10,208 nucleotides of DNA, taken from positions 1-10,208 of the forward strand of contig CATWUX010000081.1 of the NCBI GenBank assembly GCA_958354085.1, in the 5' to 3' direction. The notes under the pieces are model-generated. The model had not been told where the DNA came from. It ran no database searches and worked only from the letters and a program-made list of their open reading frames with translations. The stretch's first letter is position 1; each line of letters starts with the position of its first letter. Made by a program: the position numbers and the translations under genes. This DNA comes from an uncultured Oscillospiraceae bacterium. GTDB lineage: Bacteria; Bacillota; Clostridia; Oscillospirales; Acutalibacteraceae. Positions 1-6,216 of the stretch are shown in pieces.

Positions 1-247
1 ACGCCGAACTATTTTTATTCATGCGGGTGTCCAACTTGCACTTGCAATTTGCGAGTCAATAAATTAATGCATTTGAATACAAAAAAGAATGAAAAATTGC
101 GAATTTGTTTTCATAAATTCCAAAAATAATGGCAATTTCAATGCTTTCGCCAAATGACATGTAAGGTTTCGCAAAATAAGCGATTACTGTTATAGAAGGT
201 GTTGGAAAATGCTTCGGATGCAAATTTGTGAAAGGTTGGGGGATTAT
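1..247. other. AT-rich intergenic region, no gene seen
   Basis: This stretch is clearly more AT-rich than the rest of the window, and I see no reading frame with coding character in it. The heptamer GCAATTT occurs at 44-50 and 132-138, and in inverted form at 94-100. It presumably carries the promoter of the gene that follows. A TATAGA hexamer at 191-196 could be a -10 box, but its -35 partner (TTCGCA, 168-173) is poor, so I do not annotate a promoter. Confidence 0.6.
194..201 (+). promoter_or_regulatory. Candidate ribosome binding site for the alternative start at 209
   Basis: AGAAGGTG lies 7 bases before an in-frame ATG at 209, which would add 13 residues (MLRMQICERLGDY) to the uncharacterised protein. 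It is a better Shine-Dalgarno match than GGGGGA at 238-243 before ATG 248, so the start is not settled by sequence alone. Confidence 0.4.
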
Positions 248-1135
248 ATGAAACAAAAGACGAGCTTTTTGTACACGATGGTGGATAATGCAGCCGATGT
301 GCGCGGTCTATATGTGGATATGCTGCATCGCGGTAAGTCCAACGAGGATGCGGTGCGGGAAATGCTCAAGGCAGCCAAAAAGGATTTGCAGGATGCGGAA
401 TTTGCCGGCGAATTTTGGATTGCATTAGCCGATACCATGTGGAATTATGGACGTTTGACCGAGCAGGTAAAAACAGCGGCTTTGCAGTTTATACATAACC
501 AAGAGGATTTTGTGCAGAGAAAAGTCGAGGCCGGGGAGGGGACGGTGGAGAGTTGGACGACCACGTTGACGACAATCGAGGAAAAATTACATCGCCCGCA
601 GCCGAAAATCAAAAAAGTATCTCCTTATCGGGCGTTTAAAAATCAATGGCAGGTCGGGGATATTTACGCCTACCGTCTTTCCGGCAAGGAAAGTGCGGAC
701 GCTGGCTGGAAAGGCCAGAATGTTTTTGTGCACGTAGTGGAAAAGACGCAGTATTGGCCGGGAAATGAAGTGCCGGTCGTGCGGGTGTTCCGTATGATGA
801 GCCCGACGATCCCGGATATGCAGGCGTTTGCGTCGGCGAAATATTTGCCGCAGTTTTGGGGGCCTGCCACCTATGATCGTCGTTTGGATGCCCGTTTGCC
901 CTATGCGGTGCGCTTGACGGATGTATTATATAATACGTTGATCAACGCGACAGCGGAGCAGGAATATCAGATGTTTACCTATGTGGGCAATCGGGAGGTG
1001 CTTCGTCTGCCGCTGGATCGTGTCGGTGATCGCAACGAGTCCACTTGCAAGCTGTTTGAGCTGGAGACTGTATCCAGCTTTCGGAAATGGGAGGGGATCA
1101 ACGTATACGATTTATTGCAAGCTGCTTCAAAATAA
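248..1135 (+). CDS. Uncharacterised protein with a DUF4259-like N-terminus
   Basis: I do not recognise this as a characterised protein. From the ATG at 248 it is 295 residues long, soluble, with no signal peptide or membrane segment. The first ~90 residues contain an acidic helical stretch followed by FWIALADTMWNYGRL and a VKTAALQFI segment. This resembles the pattern seen in DUF4259-type proteins (FW-x-ALA...QW..GRL...V...AL), a family without known function. After a charged linker, a beta-rich part begins around WQVGDIYAYRL and continues through a VFVHVVEKTQYWPG strand pair. That GDxxAY opening recalls Imm26-like domains, but this is a weak inference. Two starts are possible. ATG 209 has a good Shine-Dalgarno (AGAAGGTG, 194-201). 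ATG 248 has GGGGGA at 238-243, like that of gdpP, and begins MKQKTSFLYTM, which looks like the natural N-terminus. I prefer 248. The gene stands alone between an AT-rich region and a bidirectional terminator. Confidence 0.7.
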   Translation: MKQKTSFLYTMVDNAADVRGLYVDMLHRGKSNEDAVREMLKAAKKDLQDAEFAGEFWIALADTMWNYGRLTEQVKTAALQFIHNQEDFVQRKVEAGEGTVESWTTTLTTIEEKLHRPQPKIKKVSPYRAFKNQWQVGDIYAYRLSGKESADAGWKGQNVFVHVVEKTQYWPGNEVPVVRVFRMMSPTIPDMQAFASAKYLPQFWGPATYDRRLDARLPYAVRLTDVLYNTLINATAEQEYQMFTYVGNREVLRLPLDRVGDRNESTCKLFELETVSSFRKWEGINVYDLLQAASK

Positions 1136-1147
1136 ACCGCATCATAT

Positions 1148-1190
1148 AAAAAACGAGCGCACAGTCAAATCAACTGTGCGCCCGTTTTTT
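1148..1190. terminator. Bidirectional intrinsic terminator between convergent genes
   Basis: A hairpin with arm GCGCACAGT (1157-1165), 7-base loop (1166-1172) and arm ACTGTGCGC (1173-1181) is extended by one A/C mismatch, two further pairs, and an A6 tract (1148-1153) facing a T6 tract (1185-1190). It can therefore terminate transcription on both strands. It sits 12 bases past the stop of the uncharacterised forward gene and 12 bases past the end of iscU on the reverse strand, where it serves both convergent units. Confidence 0.92.
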
Positions 1191-1202
1191 ATAGCCCGCC
1201 TT

Positions 1203-1640
1203 TTACAAATGGCAGGCTTCCACGTCCGGATCCATAAGCTCGCCAACGATCGGTGTGGGGTCGATCCCTTGCCGGCGATAATAATCGGCAATGGCCGCTT
1301 TGATAGCTTGTTCCGCCAGCACGGAGCAGTGGATTTTGTGCGCCGGCAGACCATCCAGCGCTTCGACAACCGCTTTGTTGGAAAGCTTCAGAGCGTCTTC
1401 GATTGTTTGGCCTTTGATCATTTCCGTGGCAATGGAGCTGGTGGCGATGGCCGAACCGCAGCCGAAGGTCTTAAAGCGTACATCCTCGATGCGGCCGTCC
1501 ACTACGCGGATATACATTTTCATAATATCGCCGCATTTGGCGTTGCCGATCTCGCCGATGCCGTTGGCGTCTTCCAACTCGCCGACGTTGCGGGGATTGG
1601 TAAAATGATCCATCACTTTCTCGCTGTAAAATGCTGCCAT
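1203..1640 (-). CDS. iscU: Iron-sulfur cluster assembly scaffold protein IscU/NifU-like
   Basis: This 145-residue protein is the scaffold on which [2Fe-2S]/[4Fe-4S] clusters are built in the cytoplasm from sulfur delivered by IscS. It begins AFYSEKVMDHFTNPRNVGE, the classic IscU/NifU N-terminus. All three cluster-ligand cysteines are present: C36 in KCGD, C61 in FGCGSAIA and C105 in HKIHCS. So are D38, K102 and H104, which match the D39, K103 and H105 of E. coli IscU. The length and the single-domain form (no NifU ferredoxin or C-terminal Nfu domain) fit the clostridial NifU-like group. A Shine-Dalgarno AGAGGAA (1647-1653) lies 6 bases before the ATG. It follows iscS on the same strand after 52 bases, so the two are almost certainly co-transcribed. 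A fourth cysteine (C143) sits near the C-terminus. No iscR, iscA or hscA/B is seen, which is usual for a Firmicutes-type minimal pair. Confidence 0.96.
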   Translation of the reverse strand: MAAFYSEKVMDHFTNPRNVGELEDANGIGEIGNAKCGDIMKMYIRVVDGRIEDVRFKTFGCGSAIATSSIATEMIKGQTIEDALKLSNKAVVEALDGLPAHKIHCSVLAEQAIKAAIADYYRRQGIDPTPIVGELMDPDVEACHL

Positions 1641-1668
1641 TCTTCATTCCTCTTTCTATTGCTGTTAT

Positions 1669-1689
1669 ACGCGGTATTGTTACTCGCGT
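1669..1689 (-). other. Small hairpin between iscS and iscU
   Basis: ACGCG (1669-1673) and CGCGT (1685-1689) form a 5-base-pair inverted repeat with an 11-base loop in the 52-base gap between iscS and iscU. No T-tract follows, so it is not a terminator. It could slow exonucleases or tune the relative output of the two genes, but it is short and may be incidental. Confidence 0.3.
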
Positions 1690-1692
1690 GGT

Positions 1693-2877
1693 TTATTTTT
1701 CCTCTTTTATAATGGTTTCCCAAAGCGGTGACATAGCCCGCAGCCGTTCCACGACTTCCGGAACCGTTTGGGCGATATAATCGATATCTCCGGCCGTGGT
1801 CTCATCCGAGAGCGTGAGCCGCAAAGACCCGTGCGCGATCGCGTGCGGCAAGCCGATGGCCAGCAGCACGTGGCTCGGGTCGAGCGAACCGGAGGTGCAG
1901 GCCGAACCGGAGGAGGCGCAGATGCCCTTCATATCCAGCAAAAGCAGCAGGCTTTCGCCTTCGATCCCCTCAAAGCTGATGTTGATATTGCCGGGTAGAC
2001 GGCGAACCGCGTCGCCGTTCAGGCGGCTGCGCGGGACGGCAGCCAGCAGCCGGGAAATCAGTTCGTTACGCAGAGCGGTCTGGCGGCGTATATTTTCGTC
2101 CATCGAGGCGCACGCCAAGCGCAAAGCCTCGGCCATGCCGACGATACCGGCCGTGTTTTCTGTACCGGCGCGGCGTCCTTTTTCCTGCGCGCCGCCTTCG
2201 ATCAGATTGGGAAAACGCAGCCCCTTGCGAATGATCAGGGCGCCGATTCCTTTCGGCCCATGGAATTTGTGCGCCGATAACGATAGCATATCGATGCCCA
2301 TGCCGGCAAAATCCACCGGCACATGGCCGACCGCCTGCACCGCATCGGTGTGGAACAGAACACCGTGTTCATGACAAACGGCGGCGATATCGGCCACCGG
2401 CTGCAGCGTACCGATCTCGTTATTGGCGAACATAACGGTTACCAGCGCCGTATCCGGACGCAAGGCTGCCCGTACATCCTCCACACGCACAATGCCGTTG
2501 TCGTATACCGGCAGGAGGGTGATATCAAAGCCTTCCTTTTCCAGTATATTCAGCGTATGCAGAACGGCATGATGCTCAAAGGCGGTGGAGATGATGTGCT
2601 TTTTCCCGCGAGCCATCAGGCTGCGGGCGGTCATACGGATCGCCCAGTTGTCCGCTTCACTTCCTCCGGAGGTCACAAACACCTCATCCGGACGGCAATG
2701 CAGACACTCGGCCATCACACGGCGTGCCTCGTCAATCGCCTGACGGGCGGACTGTCCGAAGCTGTACAGAGAGGAGGCGTTGCCGTATTCCTCGGTCAGA
2801 TACGGCATCATTTTATCCAGCACCTGCGGCAGCAGGCGCGTTGTCGCAGCGTTATCCGCGTAAATCCTTCGATCCAT
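1693..2877 (-). CDS. iscS: Cysteine desulfurase IscS/NifS family (group I)
   Basis: This 394-residue, PLP-dependent, cytoplasmic enzyme takes sulfur from L-cysteine, giving alanine and an enzyme-bound persulfide that it passes to IscU or to tRNA thiolation enzymes. The protein opens with YADNAATTRLLPQ, the usual start of the family. EHHA (101-104) and the HTDAVQ loop (176-181) contact PLP. K204 in SAHKFHGPKGIGAL forms the Schiff base. C327 lies in the mobile loop SSGSACTSGSLDPSHVL, whose form marks group I. The frame stays open for 57 further codons upstream, through the promoter, but those residues have no family counterpart. I therefore chose ATG 2877, preceded by a modest AAAGTGGG (2887-2894) 9 bases away. 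An in-frame ATG at 2928 also lies inside the predicted transcript and would add 17 residues; I consider it unlikely. It is the first gene of the iscSU operon and has its own promoter at 2962-2990. Confidence 0.96.
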   Translation of the reverse strand: MDRRIYADNAATTRLLPQVLDKMMPYLTEEYGNASSLYSFGQSARQAIDEARRVMAECLHCRPDEVFVTSGGSEADNWAIRMTARSLMARGKKHIISTAFEHHAVLHTLNILEKEGFDITLLPVYDNGIVRVEDVRAALRPDTALVTVMFANNEIGTLQPVADIAAVCHEHGVLFHTDAVQAVGHVPVDFAGMGIDMLSLSAHKFHGPKGIGALIIRKGLRFPNLIEGGAQEKGRRAGTENTAGIVGMAEALRLACASMDENIRRQTALRNELISRLLAAVPRSRLNGDAVRRLPGNINISFEGIEGESLLLLLDMKGICASSGSACTSGSLDPSHVLLAIGLPHAIAHGSLRLTLSDETTAGDIDYIAQTVPEVVERLRAMSPLWETIIKEEK

Positions 2878-2904
2878 GTTATAAAACCCACTTTCTACGT
2901 CTTT

Positions 2905-2918
2905 GGCAAGATGTTGCC
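2905..2918 (-). other. Hairpin in the iscS 5' leader
   Basis: GGCAA and TTGCC form a 5-base-pair inverted repeat with a 4-base loop, about 28 bases before the iscS start and within the predicted ~78-base leader. No known Fe-S-responsive site (such as an IscR box) is recognised. Its significance is unknown. Confidence 0.3.
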
Positions 2919-2961
2919 TTTTCGACATCCGACAGAAAAAACAGATTCTGCGTCTGCTATT

Positions 2962-2990
2962 AATATATACCGTTTTGGTGTAGATTACAA
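2962..2990 (-). promoter_or_regulatory. Predicted sigma-A-type promoter of iscSU
   Basis: On the reverse strand TTGTAA (2990-2985) and TATATT (2967-2962) are separated by exactly 17 bases, matching the vegetative consensus at 4 of 6 and 5 of 6 positions. Transcription would start near 2955, giving a leader of about 78 bases before iscS ATG 2877. The site lies directly after the rnhA terminator, which supports independent transcription of iscSU. Confidence 0.7.
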
Positions 2991-3001
2991 GATGGAAAAC
3001 G

Positions 3002-3033
3002 AAAAAATTTCCCATAGTGAGCAGGAAATTTTC
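3002..3033 (-). terminator. AT-rich terminator of rnhA
   Basis: Read on the reverse strand, AAAATTTCC (3032-3024), an 11-base loop and GGAAATTTT (3012-3004) form a 9-base-pair stem that runs into a T-tract (3007-3002). It begins 21 bases past the rnhA stop and ends just before the iscS -35 box. The stem is weak in G/C, so some read-through into iscSU is possible. Confidence 0.65.
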
Positions 3034-3053
3034 ATCTATATTTATCAAGCAAA

Positions 3054-3491
3054 CTATTTATTTTGCTGATACCATGAGACGGCGAGTTGGTCACATCGCT
3101 CATTTTCGGGATGCCCCTGATGGCCGTGCACCCATACGAACGTCACCTGATGGATGTCCAGCAGGGTGAGCAGACGATCCCACAAATCGGCGTTCAGCGC
3201 CGGCTTTTTATCCGCCTTTCGCCAGCCATTGCGTTTCCAGGCGCGTGCCCAGCCTTTTTGAATGCCGTCGATGACATATTTGGAGTCGCTGGTAACGGTT
3301 ACTGAGCAGGTTTCTTTGAGGGCGGACAGCCCTTCGATCACGGCAGTCAGTTCCATACGGTTGTTGGTGGTTTGCTTTTCACCGCCGGACAGCTCTTTTT
3401 CGATACCGTTATATCGCAAGATCGTGCCCCAGCCGCCGGGGCCGGGATTGCCGGAGCAAGCGCCGTCGGTAAACATTTCGATATGCTTCAT
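3054..3491 (-). CDS. rnhA: Ribonuclease HI
   Basis: This 145-residue cytoplasmic endonuclease cuts the RNA strand of RNA-DNA hybrids, removing R-loops and Okazaki primers with Mg2+ or Mn2+. The full DEDD active site is present: D9 (FTDGACSGNPGPGG), E47 (NNRMELTA), D69 (TSDSKYV) and D134 (NERCDQLA), with the assisting H124 in VHGHQGHPEN. These positions match E. coli RNase HI almost residue for residue (D10, E48, D70, H124, D134). The basic protrusion or handle used to grip hybrids is also present (WKRNGWRKADKKP, about 85-97), so this is the E. coli-like form rather than the handle-less type. A Shine-Dalgarno AGGAA (3503-3499) lies 7 bases before the ATG. It is monocistronic by the promoter and terminator that flank it, and divergent from the nucleotidyltransferase gene. 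Confidence 0.97.
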   Translation of the reverse strand: MKHIEMFTDGACSGNPGPGGWGTILRYNGIEKELSGGEKQTTNNRMELTAVIEGLSALKETCSVTVTSDSKYVIDGIQKGWARAWKRNGWRKADKKPALNADLWDRLLTLLDIHQVTFVWVHGHQGHPENERCDQLAVSWYQQNK

Positions 3492-3532
3492 AGAAAGATT
3501 CCTGTCCTTCCCCTGTAGGATACAGCGATTTT

Positions 3533-3560
3533 ATTATAACAAAAATTCTCCGGAAAACAA
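3533..3560 (-). promoter_or_regulatory. Extended -10 promoter of rnhA
   Basis: On the reverse strand a perfect TATAAT (3538-3533) is preceded by TGT, giving the extended TGnTATAAT form, with TTGTTT as -35 (3560-3555) at 16 bases spacing. The start of transcription would be near 3526, leaving a leader of about 35 bases with the rnhA ribosome binding site. This is the best promoter in the window. Confidence 0.8.
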
Positions 3561-3639
3561 GTGAGAAATGGGCGATAAACCGTCTTTTCTTTGTCAATAC
3601 TACCTGTAACATTCTTTGACAACGGAAAGGACGAATTTT

Positions 3640-5988
3640 ATGAAAGCAGTGATCATGGCAGGCGGCGAGGGAACGCGGCTGCGCCCGCTCACCTGCGATA
3701 TTCCCAAACCTATGGCACGGCTGTGCGGTCGCCCGGTGCTGGAATATATTCTGGATTTGTTGGACACACATGGTATTCGGGATGCAGCCGTAACCGTACG
3801 CTATCTGCCGGGCGCGATCACCGAGCATTTTGAAGACGCCTATAAAGGCGTGCAACTGACCTTTTGCGAGGAGGATTCTCCGCTCGGCACCGCCGGCTGC
3901 GTACAGCATGCGACAGCGGATTGGAAAGATAAAACGGAAGACATCCTGGTCATCAGCGGCGACGCGTTGACCGATATCGACCTGACGGAAGCCTATGCGT
4001 TTCACAAGAGTCATCATGCGGCGGTCACACTGGCGGTCAAGCGGGTGGCGGACCCGCGTGAATACGGTTTGGTGGATTTTACTCCGGACGGACGCGTGAC
4101 CGGTTTTGTGGAAAAGCCGGGCTGGGCGCAGGCGATCACCGACGCTGCGAATACGGGGATTTACATTTTGTCTCCCGAAGTGCTGTCCTATATTCCCGAA
4201 AACACCAATTTTGATTTTGCCAAGGATTTGTTTCCTTTGCTGCTGCAAAACGGATTGCCGCTATACGCTTATGAAACGGCGGCGTATTGGTGCGACATCG
4301 GGGATCTGGCCACTTATGTGTCCTGCCAGAAAGATATTTTGGAGGGGCGCGTCAAGACGAGGATCAACGCGATCGAAAGCGTGGCGCTGGCGGAGGAGCA
4401 GCCGACCGGTCATTATACGCTGATACCGCCGGTTTTTATCGGCAAAGATGTGAAAATCGGCGCCGCGGCGCAAATCGGTCCGTTTGCCGTTTTGGATGAC
4501 GGTTGTCATATCGGGAACGGCAGTAAAATCCGCGGCTCGGTGCTGTTGGAAAGCGTATATGTCGGCGATCGCGTATCGATGACCGGCGCATTGGTATGTC
4601 ACAGCGCTTCTGTGCGCCGCGGTGCGTCTTTGTTCGAGGGGGCAACGATAGGGGCTGCCGGCATTGTGGGTGAACAGGCCACCGTTTATCCGGATGTGCG
4701 GGTATGGCCGGGAAAAGCGGTGGAGGCGGCTTGCTGCCAGCGGGAAAATTTGCAGACCGGACATCATCAGCCTTCGTGGTTTGATGACAACGGGTTTACG
4801 GGTGAAACCGGCGTGGAGCTGACTCCGGAAATGTGTGCGCGGTTTGGCGCGGCGGTGGGGAGCTTGGCGCGGGGCGAAAAAATAGCGGTCGGATGCAGCC
4901 GGGATAGGGCGGCCAATGTATTAAAAATGGCCATGGTCTCCGGTATACTGGCTGCCGGGGGATTGGTTTGGGATTTTGGTCCCTGCATTGATCCGCAATT
5001 TGACTATTTCGTGAATTTCAGCCTGATTCATACCGGTGTCTATATTTCGGGCGGGCAAAAAGGGTGTATTCGGTTGGTAGCGAGCGGGGGATTGCCCGCC
5101 ACGCGTGCTATGGAACGCAATGTGGAGGCGCGGCTGTCCACCGGTAATTTTGCCCGTATCGGCTGGGACACGTTTCGGGAGCCGACCGATATGAGCGGGA
5201 TGCGGCAGCTCTACCGGCAGGAGCTGATCAGTATAGCGCCGGAAGGGCTCAGCGGTATGAGCGCGGAAATTCGCGGATCGGATTATGAGGCGGTCAAAAT
5301 TCTGAGCGCGGTTTTGGGAACGATCGGCTGTTCGGTCGGCAGCGGTATGCGCTTTCATATCGGAGCCGGCGGGCGGCGCCTGTCTATTTTTGATCCCGTG
5401 GCCGGGTATGTATGGCCGGAGCGGGTGCTGGCGCTGAACTGCCGGATAGCTTTGCAGGAAGGGAGCGATCTGGCGCTGCCCTACGATGCGCCAGTCGCCA
5501 TTGAAACGATGGCACGCGCGAGCGGCCGCCGGGTACGCCGTTATCTGAACTGTCCGGTAGACGGTTGCGACGCAGAGGCACGGCGGCTGGCCGCCAATCA
5601 GCCGTGGGTGCGTGATGGCCTGATGATGGCAATACGAATCTTAAACCGGATGAAACAGCAGCATGCCACGTTGAACGATCTTCTGGCGGATCTGCCCACC
5701 TTTGCCGTGTCGACCAAAACCATTGCCTGTCCGAAAAATCCCGGACAGATCGTACGCCGCTTATCGGCTGATACGCGTTTATCAACTGATCAACAAGGAG
5801 GCGGCATCGGAGAAGGCACGCGTATTCAGTCGCCGGTCGGTGTGGTACTAATCCGTCCGTCCAAGCTCGGGAAAAGTTTGGTGCTGACGGCGGAAGCGGC
5901 GGATACGGAGATAGCAGCCGAGCTTTGCGGGGAATTGGAGCAAAAGCTGGACACGGTTCTTCTTGACATGGATGCGGAAAACGGGTAA
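3640..5988 (+). CDS. Sugar-1-phosphate nucleotidyltransferase fused to a degenerate phosphomannomutase-like domain
   Basis: This 782-residue cytoplasmic protein has three parts. Residues 1-~235 are a complete nucleotidyltransferase domain (GG-EGTRLRPLT at 8-18, PKPM 22-25, SGD with D108, EKP 158-160, NTG 171-173, WCDIGD 217-222). It joins a nucleotide to a hexose-1-phosphate, probably GTP and mannose-1-phosphate as in related annotated fusions; the substrate is not decided by sequence. Residues ~262-360 are hexapeptide repeats of a left-handed beta-helix. Residues ~380-782 have the phosphohexomutase fold (GCSRDRAANVLKMAMVSGILAAG), but the catalytic serine loop, the metal-binding DxDGDR loop and the sugar loop GExSGH are all unrecognisable: SGGQKG at 470-475, GAGGRR at 575-580 and AANQPWVRDG at 651-660 stand in their places. 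It probably makes an NDP-sugar but not the mutase step. The start at ATG 3640 has AAAGGA (3626-3631) at 8 bases and begins MKAVIMAGG. The ATG at 3616 lacks a comparable site. The 148-base gap to rnhA shows no convincing forward promoter. Confidence 0.9.
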   Translation: MKAVIMAGGEGTRLRPLTCDIPKPMARLCGRPVLEYILDLLDTHGIRDAAVTVRYLPGAITEHFEDAYKGVQLTFCEEDSPLGTAGCVQHATADWKDKTEDILVISGDALTDIDLTEAYAFHKSHHAAVTLAVKRVADPREYGLVDFTPDGRVTGFVEKPGWAQAITDAANTGIYILSPEVLSYIPENTNFDFAKDLFPLLLQNGLPLYAYETAAYWCDIGDLATYVSCQKDILEGRVKTRINAIESVALAEEQPTGHYTLIPPVFIGKDVKIGAAAQIGPFAVLDDGCHIGNGSKIRGSVLLESVYVGDRVSMTGALVCHSASVRRGASLFEGATIGAAGIVGEQATVYPDVRVWPGKAVEAACCQRENLQTGHHQPSWFDDNGFTGETGVELTPEMCARFGAAVGSLARGEKIAVGCSRDRAANVLKMAMVSGILAAGGLVWDFGPCIDPQFDYFVNFSLIHTGVYISGGQKGCIRLVASGGLPATRAMERNVEARLSTGNFARIGWDTFREPTDMSGMRQLYRQELISIAPEGLSGMSAEIRGSDYEAVKILSAVLGTIGCSVGSGMRFHIGAGGRRLSIFDPVAGYVWPERVLALNCRIALQEGSDLALPYDAPVAIETMARASGRRVRRYLNCPVDGCDAEARRLAANQPWVRDGLMMAIRILNRMKQQHATLNDLLADLPTFAVSTKTIACPKNPGQIVRRLSADTRLSTDQQGGGIGEGTRIQSPVGVVLIRPSKLGKSLVLTAEAADTEIAAELCGELEQKLDTVLLDMDAENG

Positions 5989-5991
5989 TAT
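5963..5991 (+). promoter_or_regulatory. Candidate promoter of rnj inside the upstream gene
   Basis: A perfect TTGACA (5963-5968) is followed after 17 bases by TAATAT (5986-5991), a 4 of 6 match to the -10 consensus. It overlaps the last codons and stop of the nucleotidyltransferase gene. Transcription would begin around 5998, giving rnj a leader of about 219 bases whose first hairpin starts within a few bases of the 5' end. The -10 is only moderate, so this is a candidate. Confidence 0.5.
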
Positions 5992-6002
5992 AGAATAGAC
6001 AA

Positions 6003-6054
6003 AGCAGAAGTTTTGCCCATGGCTGACGGGCAAAAGCTGCTGTGGCCGGTTTTT
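6003..6054 (+). terminator. Long hairpin with a displaced T-tract: terminator or attenuator
   Basis: TTTTGCCC (6011-6018), a 9-base loop and GGGCAAAA (6028-6035) form a perfect 8-base-pair stem. A second helix, AGCAG (6003-6007) with CTGCT (6037-6041), stacks below it across an AAG/G internal loop. A T5 run (6050-6054) follows only after eight more bases, so this is not a textbook terminator of the upstream gene. It also lies just downstream of the candidate rnj promoter, so it could act as a 5' hairpin or attenuator in the rnj leader. Confidence 0.55.
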
Positions 6055-6143
6055 GAGCATCTATACGGAACTGTGTGCGGAACAATTCGTGTATGTACTG
6101 CGGTCTTTTTGACGAATAGCGTCGAATGGACTGTGAAACCGAT

Positions 6144-6165
6144 AGCCTCATTATACTATGAGGCT
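6144..6165 (+). promoter_or_regulatory. Perfect 8-base-pair inverted repeat in the rnj leader
   Basis: AGCCTCAT (6144-6151) and ATGAGGCT (6158-6165) flank a 6-base loop, TATACT, and are followed by TATTTT. It could be an RNA hairpin in the leader, or a DNA operator around a -10-like box; no -35 at proper distance is seen, so I favour an RNA element. It ends 39 bases before the rnj Shine-Dalgarno. Confidence 0.5.
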
Positions 6166-6174
6166 TATTTTCCT

Positions 6175-6191
6175 GTACAATGGATTTGTAC
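6175..6191 (+). promoter_or_regulatory. Second inverted repeat next to the rnj ribosome binding site
   Basis: GTACAA (6175-6180) and TTGTAC (6186-6191) form a perfect 6-base-pair repeat with a 5-base loop, 13 bases before GGAGG at 6205. Together with the repeat at 6144-6165 it gives two tandem hairpins directly before the translation start of rnj. Confidence 0.4.
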
Positions 6192-6204
6192 GAAATATGA
6201 AAAT

Positions 6205-6209
6205 GGAGG
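6205..6209 (+). promoter_or_regulatory. Ribosome binding site that fixes the rnj GTG start
   Basis: GGAGG lies 7 bases before GTG at 6217. The frame is open back to ATG 6013, but that ATG lies inside the hairpin at 6003-6041 and has no Shine-Dalgarno. The GTG start is therefore preferred even though it is not an ATG. Confidence 0.8.
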
Positions 6210-6216
6210 CTTATTT

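Noticed and set aside
981..1712. Forward open frame of 243 codons
   Set aside because: It overlaps the end of the orphan gene, the terminator and the antisense strand of iscU; no domain is visible.
3591..3619. TTGTCA as a possible -35 box for the nucleotidyltransferase gene
   Set aside because: No acceptable -10 hexamer occurs 16-18 bases downstream, so no promoter is annotated.
6013..6216. Upstream ATG start for RNase J at 6013
   Set aside because: It has no Shine-Dalgarno, lies within a hairpin, and the added 68 residues look non-coding. GTG 6217 has GGAGG at proper spacing.
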